Source: Paracentrotus lividus (lineage: Eukaryota > Echinodermata > Echinoidea > Camarodonta > Echinidae). From it: a stretch of DNA of 64,000 nt. This document shows, piece by piece, positions 46,146 to 57,600 of the stretch. The stretch lies in contig CALNVZ010003433.1 in NCBI GenBank assembly GCA_940671915.1, positions 26,979,132 to 27,043,131 of the forward strand. The letters run 5' to 3'. How positions within the stretch are numbered: position 1 is the stretch's first letter; the number at the start of each line of letters is the position of its first letter. A model generated the notes under the pieces. The model had not been told where the DNA came from. It made no database searches and saw only the letters and a program-made list of their open reading frames with translations. Made by a program: the position numbers and the translations under genes.

Positions 46146-46342
46146 TATTCCCGCCCCTGGTGAACCAAGTGACGATACGGTAGACTGATTTCGGTGCCAA
46201 GTCGCTTGGAAAGACGTTTTGGAGTCTCATTCGCCTGATGAAGCCAGCAGCAGCTGGTGAAACGTTGCGAGTTCGGAAAATTGTAAGTTTATATTTACAA
46301 TTTCTCTTCATTTCCAGTAAAAGATTCATAACGGACTAATAT
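46106..46342 (+). repeat. Right inverted terminal repeat of Penelope-like element
   Basis: Pairs with 44094-44330. It includes the last 13 codons and stop of the RT frame, then the hammerhead-like core, and ends CGGACTAATAT at the target duplication. Confidence 0.85.
46235..46262 (+). ncRNA. Hammerhead-ribozyme-like core, right repeat, sense
   Basis: CTGATGA at 46235-46241 and GAAA at 46259-46262 frame a hairpin GCCAGC-AGCA-GCTGGT (six pairs, one G-U). This is the CUGANGA / stem II / GAAA arrangement of hammerhead ribozymes, which are known in Penelope-like flanking repeats. An extra A precedes stem II, and I could not draw convincing stems I and III, so self-cleavage is doubtful for a monomer. 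Confidence 0.5.
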
Positions 46343-46354
46343 GTTCAAAATGAA

Positions 46355-49300
46355 CTATGTGGGGTGTTTGTTCTCGTATTTCCCCCTTGTAATTGTTGTT
46401 TATTTCTTGTTTGTTTGTCCTATTAATTACAATTCGTCCTTTTTTTAATGTCGTTTTATTTTCGTTTTCCAACATTCTATGAAATCAATAGGCAGAGATT
46501 TAGGAATGTGTATTACTAATTTGAAAATCTTATGATTGATTTAAAGATAATTGTATTATATCGTTAAGAGCTAAAATTATTAATCTTATCTTATTCATAA
46601 CACCTTTACAGTATTGCCTGACGAAAAGTTGACCAAATAAAATCGTATAATTTGAATATTTTATTATTGTTTTCAGTATAATGATTAATATTAAATTTCA
46701 TTCTAGTTGTAAAGAACTTTGTATATGGAACGTTACTCATGTTAATTGTTAAACAGTAATAAACTTACTCTGAGTGAGTCTATATGGTTCTTTTTCGATT
46801 TTTCTTTGATTCATTAGTTCAAGGATTTTCTTGTAAAAAAGGGGATCTTTTTAGGGGTAATTGTGGATTTTTTTTAAACGTTTAATATTTGGACGTATAT
46901 CAATAGTAATTGGGACAATAGCACAACAATTTTATTCCGATTCAACTTATTTTTAGGTCAATATTTTATTTCTACAATCGGGCCTAATGGCCACGTTTGC
47001 TATCTTTATATTCATATCATTACAGAATATAACATTATTATAATCATTTTTATAATTAAATTTTGTGTTGTCATTATAACTTTACTGCTATTTCAGCAAG
47101 TAGTATAATATTATGGTTATACTATATAATATATAATAAACCCAAATGATGAAAATAATCAATGCCTTGTTTTTATTATGTAGTTAATAAACGCTATCTT
47201 GATTTCCATTATACAGTCATGTACTTTTATTTCCTCGTTTCTTTGTTATTATACAGTTAGTATGTTTATTTAAGAGAAAACAAAATTTATTTTCATTCAA
47301 ACCATCAATACAAAAAGCTTCTGAAAATAACGTTCGATTACATTTTCGAACATGATACGAACGCAATAGCGCACTAGACCAACGAATCGATAGGTGACTC
47401 CGTCGCCTTCTGCTGCCTCTATGACATGAGATACCACCTTTAGTAACGCATGGCGAGCAAAATCTACACTACAAAAACGGTAGTGTTATTTCGGTGTTAA
47501 ATTAACACCACTGGTGCTTATATCAGACAATCCTCATGGTGTTGTTTCATATATAAACACGAGTGATGTTGGTTTAAGATCAGTTTAACACCAACGTATT
47601 TGCAGTTTAACACCAACGTATTTGCAGTGTACCATGCGCGTAATCTAAGGGGCCCAATGGGGCCCGGGTAGGCAAAAAGGGGGTGCCAAAAGGGGATAAG
47701 TAAAGAGAGAAAAAGAAAAGGGAGAGAACAAAAGGAGGGCAGAAGAGAAAAAGAGAAAGAAAAAGAAAAAGGGGGAAGAAAAAAATAAGTTGAGAGAGAG
47801 AGAGAGAGAGAGAGAGAAGAAGAAGAAGGGGAAAAAAGAGAATTAAAAAAAAAAAATGGCGCCAAATTCATGTTTGACCTTGGGGCAACTTATTGATCTT
47901 AAATATACGGGCGCCAAATCGACCTTAATCTTAAGGGGCGCCAAATTGATCTTAAACACAGGGGCCCCAAACTAAGGGGGCGCCAAATTGATCTTAGCTA
48001 ATATGATTCTGATTAAATGAATGAGATACCAGTATCCGAGTATTGGAAAACATGAGAAAGAACCCCATATTTACCAAACTAAACGTCTGCTGGTGCATAT
48101 CTGCTGCATATGGTCCCTGCAAGCAGGGGTGTCCAAAAAGAGTGCCCCTTTTATTTAAAAATGTATATATATATTTTTTTTCTCTCTCTCTCTTTTTTAA
48201 AAGAAAATATTCTTCCTTCTTTTTCAATAATTTTTTTCAATAAATAGTTTTATATAACATTGATGACGATGTTTACCTTGCATGTGCAAGGTGTTGTAAA
48301 AAGAAGAGAGTAATATCTTATTCCAATAAAGAATTATGATACCCTAAAGTCAGAAACGCAATATAGACAAATGACGGAGAAAGACCCCATACCCGCACGT
48401 GTTATGGGGAAAGATGATTAAGACTATGAGCAGGCAAACAAAAGCATCGAAAAATGCGGCACATGGCAGACAACTTTCCGGTACTTAGTTTGTCTTCTAA
48501 CAGCCATAACTTGAAATCGGCCTTTCTTAATTCAGGTGGAGTTATAGCTTTCAAGGTGAAACGTTGCAGCTTAATTGGTGGCGATATGTACCTAAAAGTG
48601 CTCCCTTTAAATACGTTTTTTTGTTTTGTTATGTTACTCGATTAATCTATGTACATGTATATATCACATTAATACAAGAAATATAATTTACAGAATATAC
48701 TACTGCGTATACATTTACGTTCTCATAAAGTGAATTGATTTATTTGTTTGCAAAAGTTAAAAACACTCTTCCTGGACACGAATCCCATCATATTTGATCA
48801 AGCTTACCATGGCAAAGAAGTAAAAATTGCAGTTTTGGCATTTTGCTGCATGCTCACTCAACAGTAAAATTTTACGCAAATGTCATTTCCGTATGTTTGG
48901 AAGCACGTTTTGCGTACATTCTGTGGCGTGAAATGGTTAAAATCTAAAAATTGGTCCGATATCATTGAATCAAAGTTGTGATTTTAGGCTTCTGAACTTA
49001 AAAAAAAAATGACATTTTACATTCAACCATTGCTCACTGAAGCATGACTTCATGATTTTCTCCTAAAATTCGCTCCCATGATAGCTAATTAGATTCCCTA
49101 CACGGACATATAATTAGATTTTTTAACTCCTCATATTGACAAAATTGATATTTGAAATGGGGGGAACTTTCTTTTTGTGTTGTGTTTAGATTCATGGGGA
49201 CAGGCTTAGGTCTCTTGTCTAGGGGAGGAGTTAAAGTAAAAAGTGTGAAGTGCTGAAAACAAAAGAAATAAAAGACAACCTTTAAAGACAACCGCGCTGG

Positions 49301-49428
49301 TCATATCCGTACTTTGCGATTAGCACCATGAAGCAGTCAAGTGATTATAGAGTATAATTTACATCTTGTAAATATAATTGCGAAAGTAGGGTACAGTAGT
49401 TAATCCTTTAAGTACAATCTATAGCAAC
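46355..49428. other. Intergenic, repeat-rich, no gene
   Basis: 46.36-47.4 kb is AT-rich and unremarkable. 47.47-47.63 kb has tandem GGTGTTAATTTAACACCA-type words. 47.64-48.0 kb has a purine-rich (GA)n tract and GGCGCCAAATTGATCTTA sentences related to 7.44-8.97 kb. 49.03-49.19 kb is a solo right end of the TA-flanked transposon. Confidence 0.5.
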
Positions 49429-49442
49429 TTGAGTTGGCGAGA

Positions 49443-51160
49443 TGTAGGTAGTTTAATGTGGGAAAGCTCAGGGCCCCCTGATAACATCTTCCCAGAATTC
49501 CTAAAGCACTGTGGTCCCAAGAGCCTGGACTTGCTATGTGCATTCTACTCAACCTGCCTCACTGGACTGCATATCCCGAAGATCTGGAGGAAATCTACTG
49601 TTGTCGCCCTCTTGAAACCTAACAAGCCTGCAGACAACCCCAAGAGCTACAGGCCTATCTCGCTCCTGTGTGTACCATTCAAGCTTCTCGAAAGGCTCCT
49701 TCTGGCCCGACTCAATCCAGTTGTTGATCCCCAACTTCCAGATAAGCAAGCAGGCTTCCGTCATGGTCGGTGTACTGCTCACCAGATTGTCAAGTTAACC
49801 AATGATATCGAAGAGAGCTTCGAAAAGTGCAACAAGGCGGATGTCGTGCTAGTAGATCTCCCTCGGCATATGACACTGTATGGCATCATGGCTTAATACT
49901 TAAACTCTCCGCGTCATCCCTGACCGTCACCTAGTGCGGTTCCTTGCAACAATCCTTGCGAATCGCAGCTTCGCAACCAAGACTAGCGATGGGCAAACCG
50001 GCCGACCACGCCGTCTACGGAATGGGGTGCCTCAGGGTCAGAGTACTTTCTCCGATGCTCTTCAACATCTACATCAGCGACCTACCTTGCCACAGCTTCA
50101 CGGCAGTACGGCTATGCAGATGATCTGGCATTACTGTAACAGATAAAAATTGGACTAAGGTGGAGGAAATCATTCAGCTGACATGAACTCCTCGCAGACT
50201 ATCTCAAGATGTGGAGACTGAAACTGAGCGTTGCAAAGACGACAGCGTCTGCCTTCCATCTCAACACAAAAGAAGCCAATCGACAGATGTCTGTTGTCCA
50301 CGATGGTACACCTCTACCAAACAACCCCATCCAACATACCTTGGAGTGAAACTGACAGACAGCTGACGTACAGACATCACCTGAAGCCCTACGAGCAAAA
50401 GTATCAGCAAGGAACAACTTGTTGCGTCACTTGGCTGGTACATCATGGGGTGCATCAACATCCCACCCTTCGCACAGGTGCTCTACTCTGTCTACAGCTC
50501 TGCTGAATATGCTGCCCAAGCGTGGTGCAGGAGCAACACACACCAAAGAAGCTGGACCGTGCACTAAATGACACCATGCGTCTGATCACTGGATGCCTTC
50601 GCCCAACACCAACTGATCTTCTTCCAGTCCTCGCTGGAATTGCGCCACCAAGACTACGTCGCGAGCATCTAACAGACAAGCTGACAACCGAATCCTTGGC
50701 TGATGATGACCACCTCTTGCACAAAATAACGACAAATTCCCAGGACCTAGGTCGACAACGCCTTCGATCACGCAGCCGACCTTTCTCCCGACACGCAGCC
50801 GCCTCAGCAGATCAGAGTTCAGTCTCATCCAGGAAGGGAAAAGAACTGGGAAGAGACGATTCGCCCACGGCAGTTTACTACTCCCTTGGCATCAAAGCTC
50901 CGCTGCTCTAATCTTAACTCGAGGGAGTGGGTAACACTCAACCGGCTACGAACTGGGGTTGGCAGATCAATGCTAACATGCACCGATGGAACTTCGCGAT
51001 TCACCAGCATGCATCTGCGCGTGCAGATGAGGCAGACGCAGATCACATTATCTACAGCTGCCCTGACCTCAACCACCTGAGGGGATGACTGACCTAACAA
51101 GCCCAAATGATGCACAAATCAACTGGCTTACCCACTTCGAGAAATAACCTGACTTCCGCA
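49443..51160 (+). pseudogene. Decayed LINE reverse transcriptase
   Basis: Pieces in several frames follow RT order: IFPEFLKHCG, then KSTVVALLKPNKPADNPKSY and RPISLL, GFRHGRCTAHQIVKLTND, DVVLVDL with SAYDTVWHH one frame over, NGVPQG near 50023, LFNIYISDLP near 50057, GYADDLALL near 50114, then a C-terminal region KLDRALNDTMRLITGCLRPT and PVLAGIAPPRLRREHL, ending in a Cys/His-containing tail. That is an autonomous non-LTR (LINE, jockey/RTE-like) retrotransposon with several frameshifts. Endonuclease sequence is missing upstream, so the copy is 5'-truncated. Confidence 0.8.
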
Positions 51161-51512
51161 CTACTTACTACTATAACTCATACGAAAGAAGAAGTTTACA
51201 ATAAAGATTACCTTTAATCTTGTGCTGGAATATATAGTTGCACATTTTAATAGCACTGATATATTAGAATGTTTTCTTTTAATACAACTAGGTTGTTCAT
51301 ATTACTATTTTAATATGGTATAACTTTAATCTTGTGCGAGAATGTGTATTTTTAAGGTTGAATGGCAATGATATACTATGTTGTTATCTAATAATCCAAG
51401 TACGTTTAATATCTATCTCTTTTACATTATATTTTACAGGTCATCGAGTGGGAAGAGGTTGACCATGTATCGGCTTCACTCTGAGAAGGAATCCTGGTGC
51501 AGCAATCAGTAT
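51161..51512. other. LINE 3' flank / intergenic
   Basis: AT-rich. Two loosely repeated sentences containing TTTAATCTTGTGC at about 51213 and 51327 suggest a short tandem duplication. Confidence 0.4.
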
Positions 51513-53240
51513 GTTTATTTATTTATTGAAAGTAAATAAAATGATGAAACAAAGACATGAATATGAAACAAATATCAAAGAAATAATTCCCTTAACCCCT
51601 TACCCGTAACCCCTAACCATAATCCCTAATTAAATTCAGAAATATTTACATGACTAAATAGATAAAATTACACTCCAAATATAAATAATGAATATACAAT
51701 TTATCAAACACACTAGAAATGTTTGTATAGCAAACGTTAAAAAATTGCATGTGTATATATTAGATATTGAAACTTTCGATGTAGGGTATTCATATTTTTA
51801 AAATAAGACAAACCCTTAATTGCGGAGTTTAATGTATAAATAACTCTTTAACTGAAGGCTTTTTAAAGGTAGAGAGAGATGGCTTATTTATGACATTATT
51901 TGCGAGTAAATTCCACTCATTGACAGTTCTTAAATAAAATGAGTTCTTGAATTAATCCTTCTATGCAAATGGTACAATCATTTCCATGTCGCGGTCCTTA
52001 CGGCTAATTCTGTGAGCACGTTTAATTCTTTCAGTCGTACCAACATTTACAATATCATGTATAATTTTATAAAACATTACTAATCGGTGGTACTTTAGTC
52101 TTTCTTCTAATTTTACAAATCCTGATTTTTCCAAAAGTTCATTATAACTTGTTTCCCAGTCTTTAATCATTATTCTTAAATTTTTGGACACGTGCGATGG
52201 AATTCATATGAGGTCATGCGTTTTGAATTGGGCCAGTTTCGTGTGACATGATTTTGCGACATGAAAATTAGGTCTTTTTCATTTGAATCTCTGTAGCTTT
52301 AAATACTATGCCCATTATACATAAAAGTATACATTTTATTAAAGGAAATTAACTGAGGATGTCAAAAAAGTACGGTACTGAGAGTAAGCATTAGAAGTTC
52401 CTTTTAGCATTAGAAGTGTTAGCTTTAGAAATCTTTTGGCGTCTAGTCTTATTTCACGAAATACATTCCAATATTTCTATGTTCCAATGTTCGTTTGATA
52501 TTTTAGCTCTTTTTTTTTTAATTTCTTTTGTTTCCGAAACATTCTTTTAACGTCTTTATTTATCTGGAAACAATTATATGTGCTGCCTACATTTTTATCA
52601 ACAATGTTATGTTAGATATAATATTTTCCCAAGACACCCATGACAATTCTATATATTCTTTCTACAGTGATTCAGTTATTGGAGCGTTATCTAAATCACG
52701 TCGTAATTGGTTAAAATCTGCTTTAGAATGAAAATAAGCTACTCTGGGTTTGCACACTCTTTCTTTCAATGTACAATTGATATTGAATACTATAGCTTCG
52801 TGGTCGCTTATACGAGGAACAATATTCAAGTTATATACAATTGGATCAGATGTAAATAAAAGATATAATATACTACTTCTAGTATCAGTAACCCTTGTGG
52901 TTTTTAATATGTGTTGGTTTAAAATTGAAATGTAAGTCAACAATGGTACGTTGTATGACTTTTATTCAGTTTACTTTTGCAAACGACGTGCTGGTAATAT
53001 GCCGGGTTGGAAAGGGCTCCAATAGTATTTAGACCACCAAAGAGAACTTGGTGACATTCTTGTCCGAAAACATCTTGCAGCAAGTTGGTAAATTCCTGAA
53101 CTCGAATCGACAGGACTGCGTTGGTTACTCTGTAAAAATCATAATAGAAGTTGATGGAATATACAATTACTTTCCACAGAAACTAATTGTGCCTCCTGTA
53201 TTAATTCCTGTCTTCTCATTTATATCATCATAATAAAATG
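51513..53240 (-). pseudogene. Decayed LINE on minus strand, endonuclease and C-terminus
   Basis: Minus-strand pieces: an apurinic-endonuclease-like part (EFTNLLQDVFGQECHQVLFG around 53110-53050, then ILYLLFTSDPIVYNLNIVP and RISDHEAIVFNI at 52900-52760), then after a gap the LINE C-terminal segment ELLEKSGFVKLEERLKYHRL and VMFYKIIHDIV at 52140-52060, and an AAATAAAT tail near 51513. ISDHEAI is the SDH motif of the endonuclease. The RT core is missing, and a different repeat (52215-52440) sits in its place. Confidence 0.6.
52215..52440 (+). repeat. Repeat with GGGCCAGTTTCGTGTGACAT end, copy 1
   Basis: It begins ATGAGGTCATGCGTTTTGAA and matches the reverse complement of about 60885-61083 for roughly 200 bp (TAAATACTA..CCCATTAT.CATAAAAGTATA, GGAAATTAACTGAGGAT). 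Both copies abut LINE fragments. Confidence 0.6.
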
Positions 53241-54502
53241 TGTTTTGTTTTGTTTTGTTTTTTTTTTTTTGCTCGAATTCTTGTGACAAAATACATGTTT
53301 TTTATTCGTATCTTTAAAACGTCTTCTAATATTTCACGTTTGACGTCTCTGACAAGCTGGTGAAGCTACATTAACCTCGTCCGTCATGCTAGTCGGTCAA
53401 GACAGCAGCAAGAACATCGTGACAGAAAAGCGCGACGGGCTAGCTTTTACACCATGACCGACTGCTCAAAAGCTCGTCAGTCTGGGCATCACTACGACTA
53501 GCTTTTATGCTAGTCCGACAAACTAGTCGGTCACGACGGACGAGCTTTAAAATTAGTCTGTCGTGACCGACTGAAGCATGACTCGATGAATTTTCCTAAA
53601 ATTCGTTCCCATTGTAGTTAAATTCCCTACATGGACATATGATTAGATTTTTAAAATTCCTCCTGGTTCAAAAATTATTGATAGCTGAACTAGGGGGAAC
53701 TTTCTTTTTGTGTTGTGTTTACATTAACAACTTCTGTAGGTCTTGTGGGCCTAAAGTAAATGAAATGAGGATGGTGTTCATCCAATTAATCATGAAAATC
53801 CGTTTGACTTTTGGGAATTAATCTGTCCAGAGATGGCCCAAATTCGGTTTAAAAAATATTAAAGCTATTTCTTAACTGTTGTCTGTAGTGCATCCATTGA
53901 ATTTTATCCGTGGACTTAGTTTTATTTTTATAAAAATCCAATTTTACGCGTCTGACTAGGGAATTTAAATGGTTTCTAAACTGCTTCGTTTGTAGAAGAG
54001 GGTTTATGCAAAAATTTGTTTGTATAATTTGTTCTTATATTTTATTGAATTAAGCAACCCATCAGTCATCCATGGTTTCAATTAAAAAAAAAAGGGAAAT
54101 TGGCGTAATATAAAGCGTGTAGTTTTGAATAAAACATGTAGGCTTCGTTTGGGTCATCATTATCAAAAACATTTTTCCGGTCCGTACCTTGTACTACATT
54201 TTTTAACTTTAAGATACTTTCGGTATTCGGTATTTTTCTGCTCACTGAATCTGTTGGGGTTTAGACTGGCAGCATATTACAAATCAGAAATATGCTTATT
54301 AGGTCTTTATTCTAATTATGCTATAATAACAAAAAATGCTGAAGGTTGCCAAGCAGGCAACTGAGCTAAATTCTTTAAATACCCATCTGGAACAAAAATC
54401 AACCCAAAAAAAATCTACTGCACTTTGAAGGGATTTAACATTGATTGCAACAAAAAATCAAAGCAAGAGCAATTGTCTTCGTAAAATTATGCATTAACTT
54501 AC
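53241..54502. other. Repeat-rich stretch, no gene
   Basis: 53380-53570 is a cluster of CTAGTCGGTCACGACGGAC-type palindromic words. 53570-53716 is a solo right end of the TA-flanked transposon (GGGGGAACTTTCTTTTTGTG). The C-terminal exon of the methyltransferase gene could lie here or further left, but I did not find it. Confidence 0.5.
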
Positions 54503-54654
54503 TTTTCGATTGACTGGTGTTTCGAAACGTTGTTGTTTTGTTGAGCCTGATGAAAAGTGTTTGAAGCCACGATCATGTCAAATGTAACATTGAAAAAATT
54601 GTGTTTTTCAGTTGACTTCAAGGTCTCTGCTGAAATGTTTTGAATAGCATTATC
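54503..54654 (-). CDS. GNMT-like gene, exon d (C-terminal half)
   Basis: Minus strand, between TTTCCAG and GTAAGT, phase 0 to 2, open: DNAIQNISAETLKSTEKHNF, then FNVTFDMIVASNTFHQ. It starts in the phase left by the exon at 57910. Its strand pattern aligns with the region after the KNIYYK segment of glycine N-methyltransferases (acidic residue, ..T..L.......VT.D..V). Weak on its own; context carries the call. Confidence 0.5.
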
Positions 54655-57600
54655 CTGGAAAAAAAGACAAAATTTAAAATTTACAGAAACAAACAATAGT
54701 TAACATGAATTATATATATCTTTACTGTAATGGCACACAGAAAACATTTCACAAACTGTCATCTAAGACGATTGTCCAGTGAGTAATAAACCCCGAACAG
54801 CTATCCCCTGAAAACTATCCCTAAAGACAATTACCCCCAGGATATTTACCCCGTGGATATTTACCCAAGAAATTTACCCCTACACAGTTACCTTGAAAAC
54901 AGTTACCCCAGACAATTTACCCTGAATAATGACTCCCAAGCAGATACCCCCCCCCCGAAATTAATTCCCCAGATGCAATTACTTCTCGGATTACCCCCGA
55001 GGACAAGTACCAGATTGCACTATGTGGGTGTTTGTGTGTGTGTGTGTGGGTGCGTGTGTGTGGGTGTGTGTGTGGGTGGGTTTGTGTGTGTTTGTGTGTG
55101 TTGTTTTAATTAACAACACTTTACCTATGTATTTAAGTGACTTATATAGTTAAACAGATGGTGTATCTCACATCGCAGAGACGGATTTGGGACTACTTTG
55201 AAACGGTTTTGGGACAATTTTGAAGCTTTCCGCGAAGACGTCTCCGAAACGTCTATTGAGACCCCGATACTTTTTTTTTCCATCGCGGAGACGTCTTTGA
55301 GACGGGTTTGGACTACTTTAAGACGGTTTGGGATTCCCGAGATTCATGAAACGTCTCGGACATATCTTCTCGACAAGTTTCAAATTCGTCTCAGGCTCAT
55401 AATCGTCTCAAAGTAGTCCCAAATCCGTTTCAAACCCGTCTCTGCGAAATGAGATACCACCATCAGCACTCATTTTAATTATTAAGTGGTATCTATTCAT
55501 AAATTTCTTGATAGTGAATGCTTATAATGCTTACAAAAGTTCTGCAACTGCTTTTTTTTAAAGTTTATTTTCAGAATGTTAGAAGGTGTCTTGAAAAATG
55601 ACAAACACACTCTGGAACATGAAGAACCTTTCGAAGTTAAAGAGAAGTTGTAAAAATGGATTAAGTGCAAAATAAAACTAAGGATGAAATCTATGGCGGG
55701 CCGTCGCGTCGCGGCCATAAGTAACATCCAAGGGTCTCAATCTACAGGAAAATTGTTCGAATAAGAGGGGTTCGGGCCCCCTATGGCTAGCCCAAGTGGA
55801 ATTTTTTACGGGCTCTGCAGTTATTCTCTATATTGGCCTCCCCCAAAGGCAAATTGCCTATCAGTCTAAAGTCACTTTGACTAATGGCCGTTTGGCCTAA
55901 TCCCACATTGTCTAATTCCATTTCGTCTACAAACAGTTTGTCTAATTACATTTTGGTCTAATTGTCATATAGTCTATTTACCATTCGTCTAATTCCCACT
56001 TGGTCTAATTTCCATTGGGTCTAATACTTAATTGGTCTAACACCACTTGGTCAATTTCTGTATCAGACTGAAAATATTATCCCTAAAATATTTATTAGGG
56101 AATTAGACGAAAAGGCAATTTAGACCATTTGGCTATTAGACGAATTGTCAATTAGACGAAGTGGTCGTTAGACCAAGCAAGAATAAGACCAAGTATGTAT
56201 GAGACCAAGTGGTAGTTAGACCGAACTGTTATTAGATTATGATTATGATTATTTTGGGGTCGAACTCTTGCATAAGGACATTTCTCCTTTTAGCTCTTCC
56301 CCGCACTCACATTATGCTTTTGATTTGATGTACACTGTTTTGTTTATTTTACTGTTTATGCTTGTTATGTATCCATATTATTGTTTCCTTTTGTTGTAAA
56401 TGTCACATTGCTATATGACTTTAATGATTAAGAGAAATGAAATGAACTTGAACTTGAACTAGACCATATGGCCCCTATTCTGATAGCAGTGAAAGTTAAA
56501 GGGGAAGTTCATCCTGGAATTTTATTGGTTTTAAAAAATGCAGAAAAATAAAAGAAAAATGTTACTAAAAGTTTGAAGAAAATCGACCAAAAGATAGCGA
56601 AGTTATGAATATGTACAGTTTTGATTCTGTGACGTCACGTGCGAGCAGCTCTCCCATGTGTTGTGTATGTAAATTCCATAAATTTGTCTTTTTTCATGGT
56701 TCTTGATAAAGGAATGGGTCAATTTGATCAAGGCATTTATATGAACATATGTTTGATGATATATCGATCGCACAGATGACATAATTTTCTTTTGAAAGAA
56801 ATGACACTTTATGGAATTTACACTACATAACACATAGGAGATAACACATACGTCACAGAATCAAAACTTTGAATATTCATAACTTCATTATTTGTTGGTA
56901 GATTTTCTCCAAACCTTCACTCATATTTTTCTTTTATTTTTCTGCATTTTCTAAAACAAATTTAAACCCAGGGTGAACTTCCCCTTTAACCCTGCGCTAA
57001 AATTGACCTTGGTTTAACTTAAAAGGGTTTAACCACTCTTGGTTTAACCACTCTTACCCCCACACCTCTGTTTTAAATCCTATTAAAATTCTGATAGCAT
57101 AGTTAAACAAAAACCAGTTTAAATTGAAGTCTTGGTTAATTTAAACACATTACACAAGGCTTGTGAAATCCTCCGAGCTCCCAGGTCAGGATCGCGCAGC
57201 AGTGCAACGCAGCAAATGCAACAATGCAGGGGCCGCGGAGCCGGGGGGGGGGGGGGGGCTGCAGCCCCCCCCCCCCCACTTTTTTCAGCCAACGTGTACA
57301 AAAACGCAAAAATGACCATACATTTGTGATTTTAGCCTGTTCAGCCCCCCCCCCCACTTTCGGCTCAGCCCCTCCACTTTCAAAAACGCTCCGCGGCCCC
57401 TGCAATGCAATAACGTTTACTTGCCCAATTTATGCGCCATGGATGCCAATATGGCCATGATGGCCAGCGATCAATGACCCTTACGGTCTCTTATGAATAA
57501 CGACCTCTATATTGCATTATTAATATCGGTCCTTATGACTTATGGTCTATGAGTTATGATTAGTGACCCCTTTTCCTTTTTATAGGAACTTACATGTTAT

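Larger units (their letters stand above)
44042..46354 (+). mobile_element. Penelope-like retroelement with inverted terminal repeats
   Basis: The target duplication GTTCAAAATGAA lies at 44042-44053 and 46343-46354. Between them are a 40-bp leader (44054-44093), a 237-bp left repeat (44094-44330), the RT/endonuclease frame and an inverted 237-bp right repeat (46106-46342). The two repeats look identical over the parts compared. Penelope-like elements are known for variable, sometimes inverted, flanking repeats and for hammerhead ribozymes in them. The copy looks young (intact long frame, perfect target duplication) but its protein lacks a proper N-terminus, so it is a 5'-truncated insertion. 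Confidence 0.85.

Noticed and set aside
47518..47871. Ser/Phe-rich minus-strand frame
   Set aside because: Antisense reading of a (GA)n purine tract.
53040..53115. EFTNLLQDVFGQECHQ on minus strand resembles the GNMT C-terminal segment FTELLQ..FGGKC
   Set aside because: It runs on into LINE endonuclease sequence (ISDHEAI) and lacks splice sites in the right phase, so it was assigned to the LINE.
54525..54560. GAAACG and CCTGATGAA close together, hammerhead-like
   Set aside because: The order is wrong for a hammerhead on either strand and the bases belong to a methyltransferase exon; coincidence.
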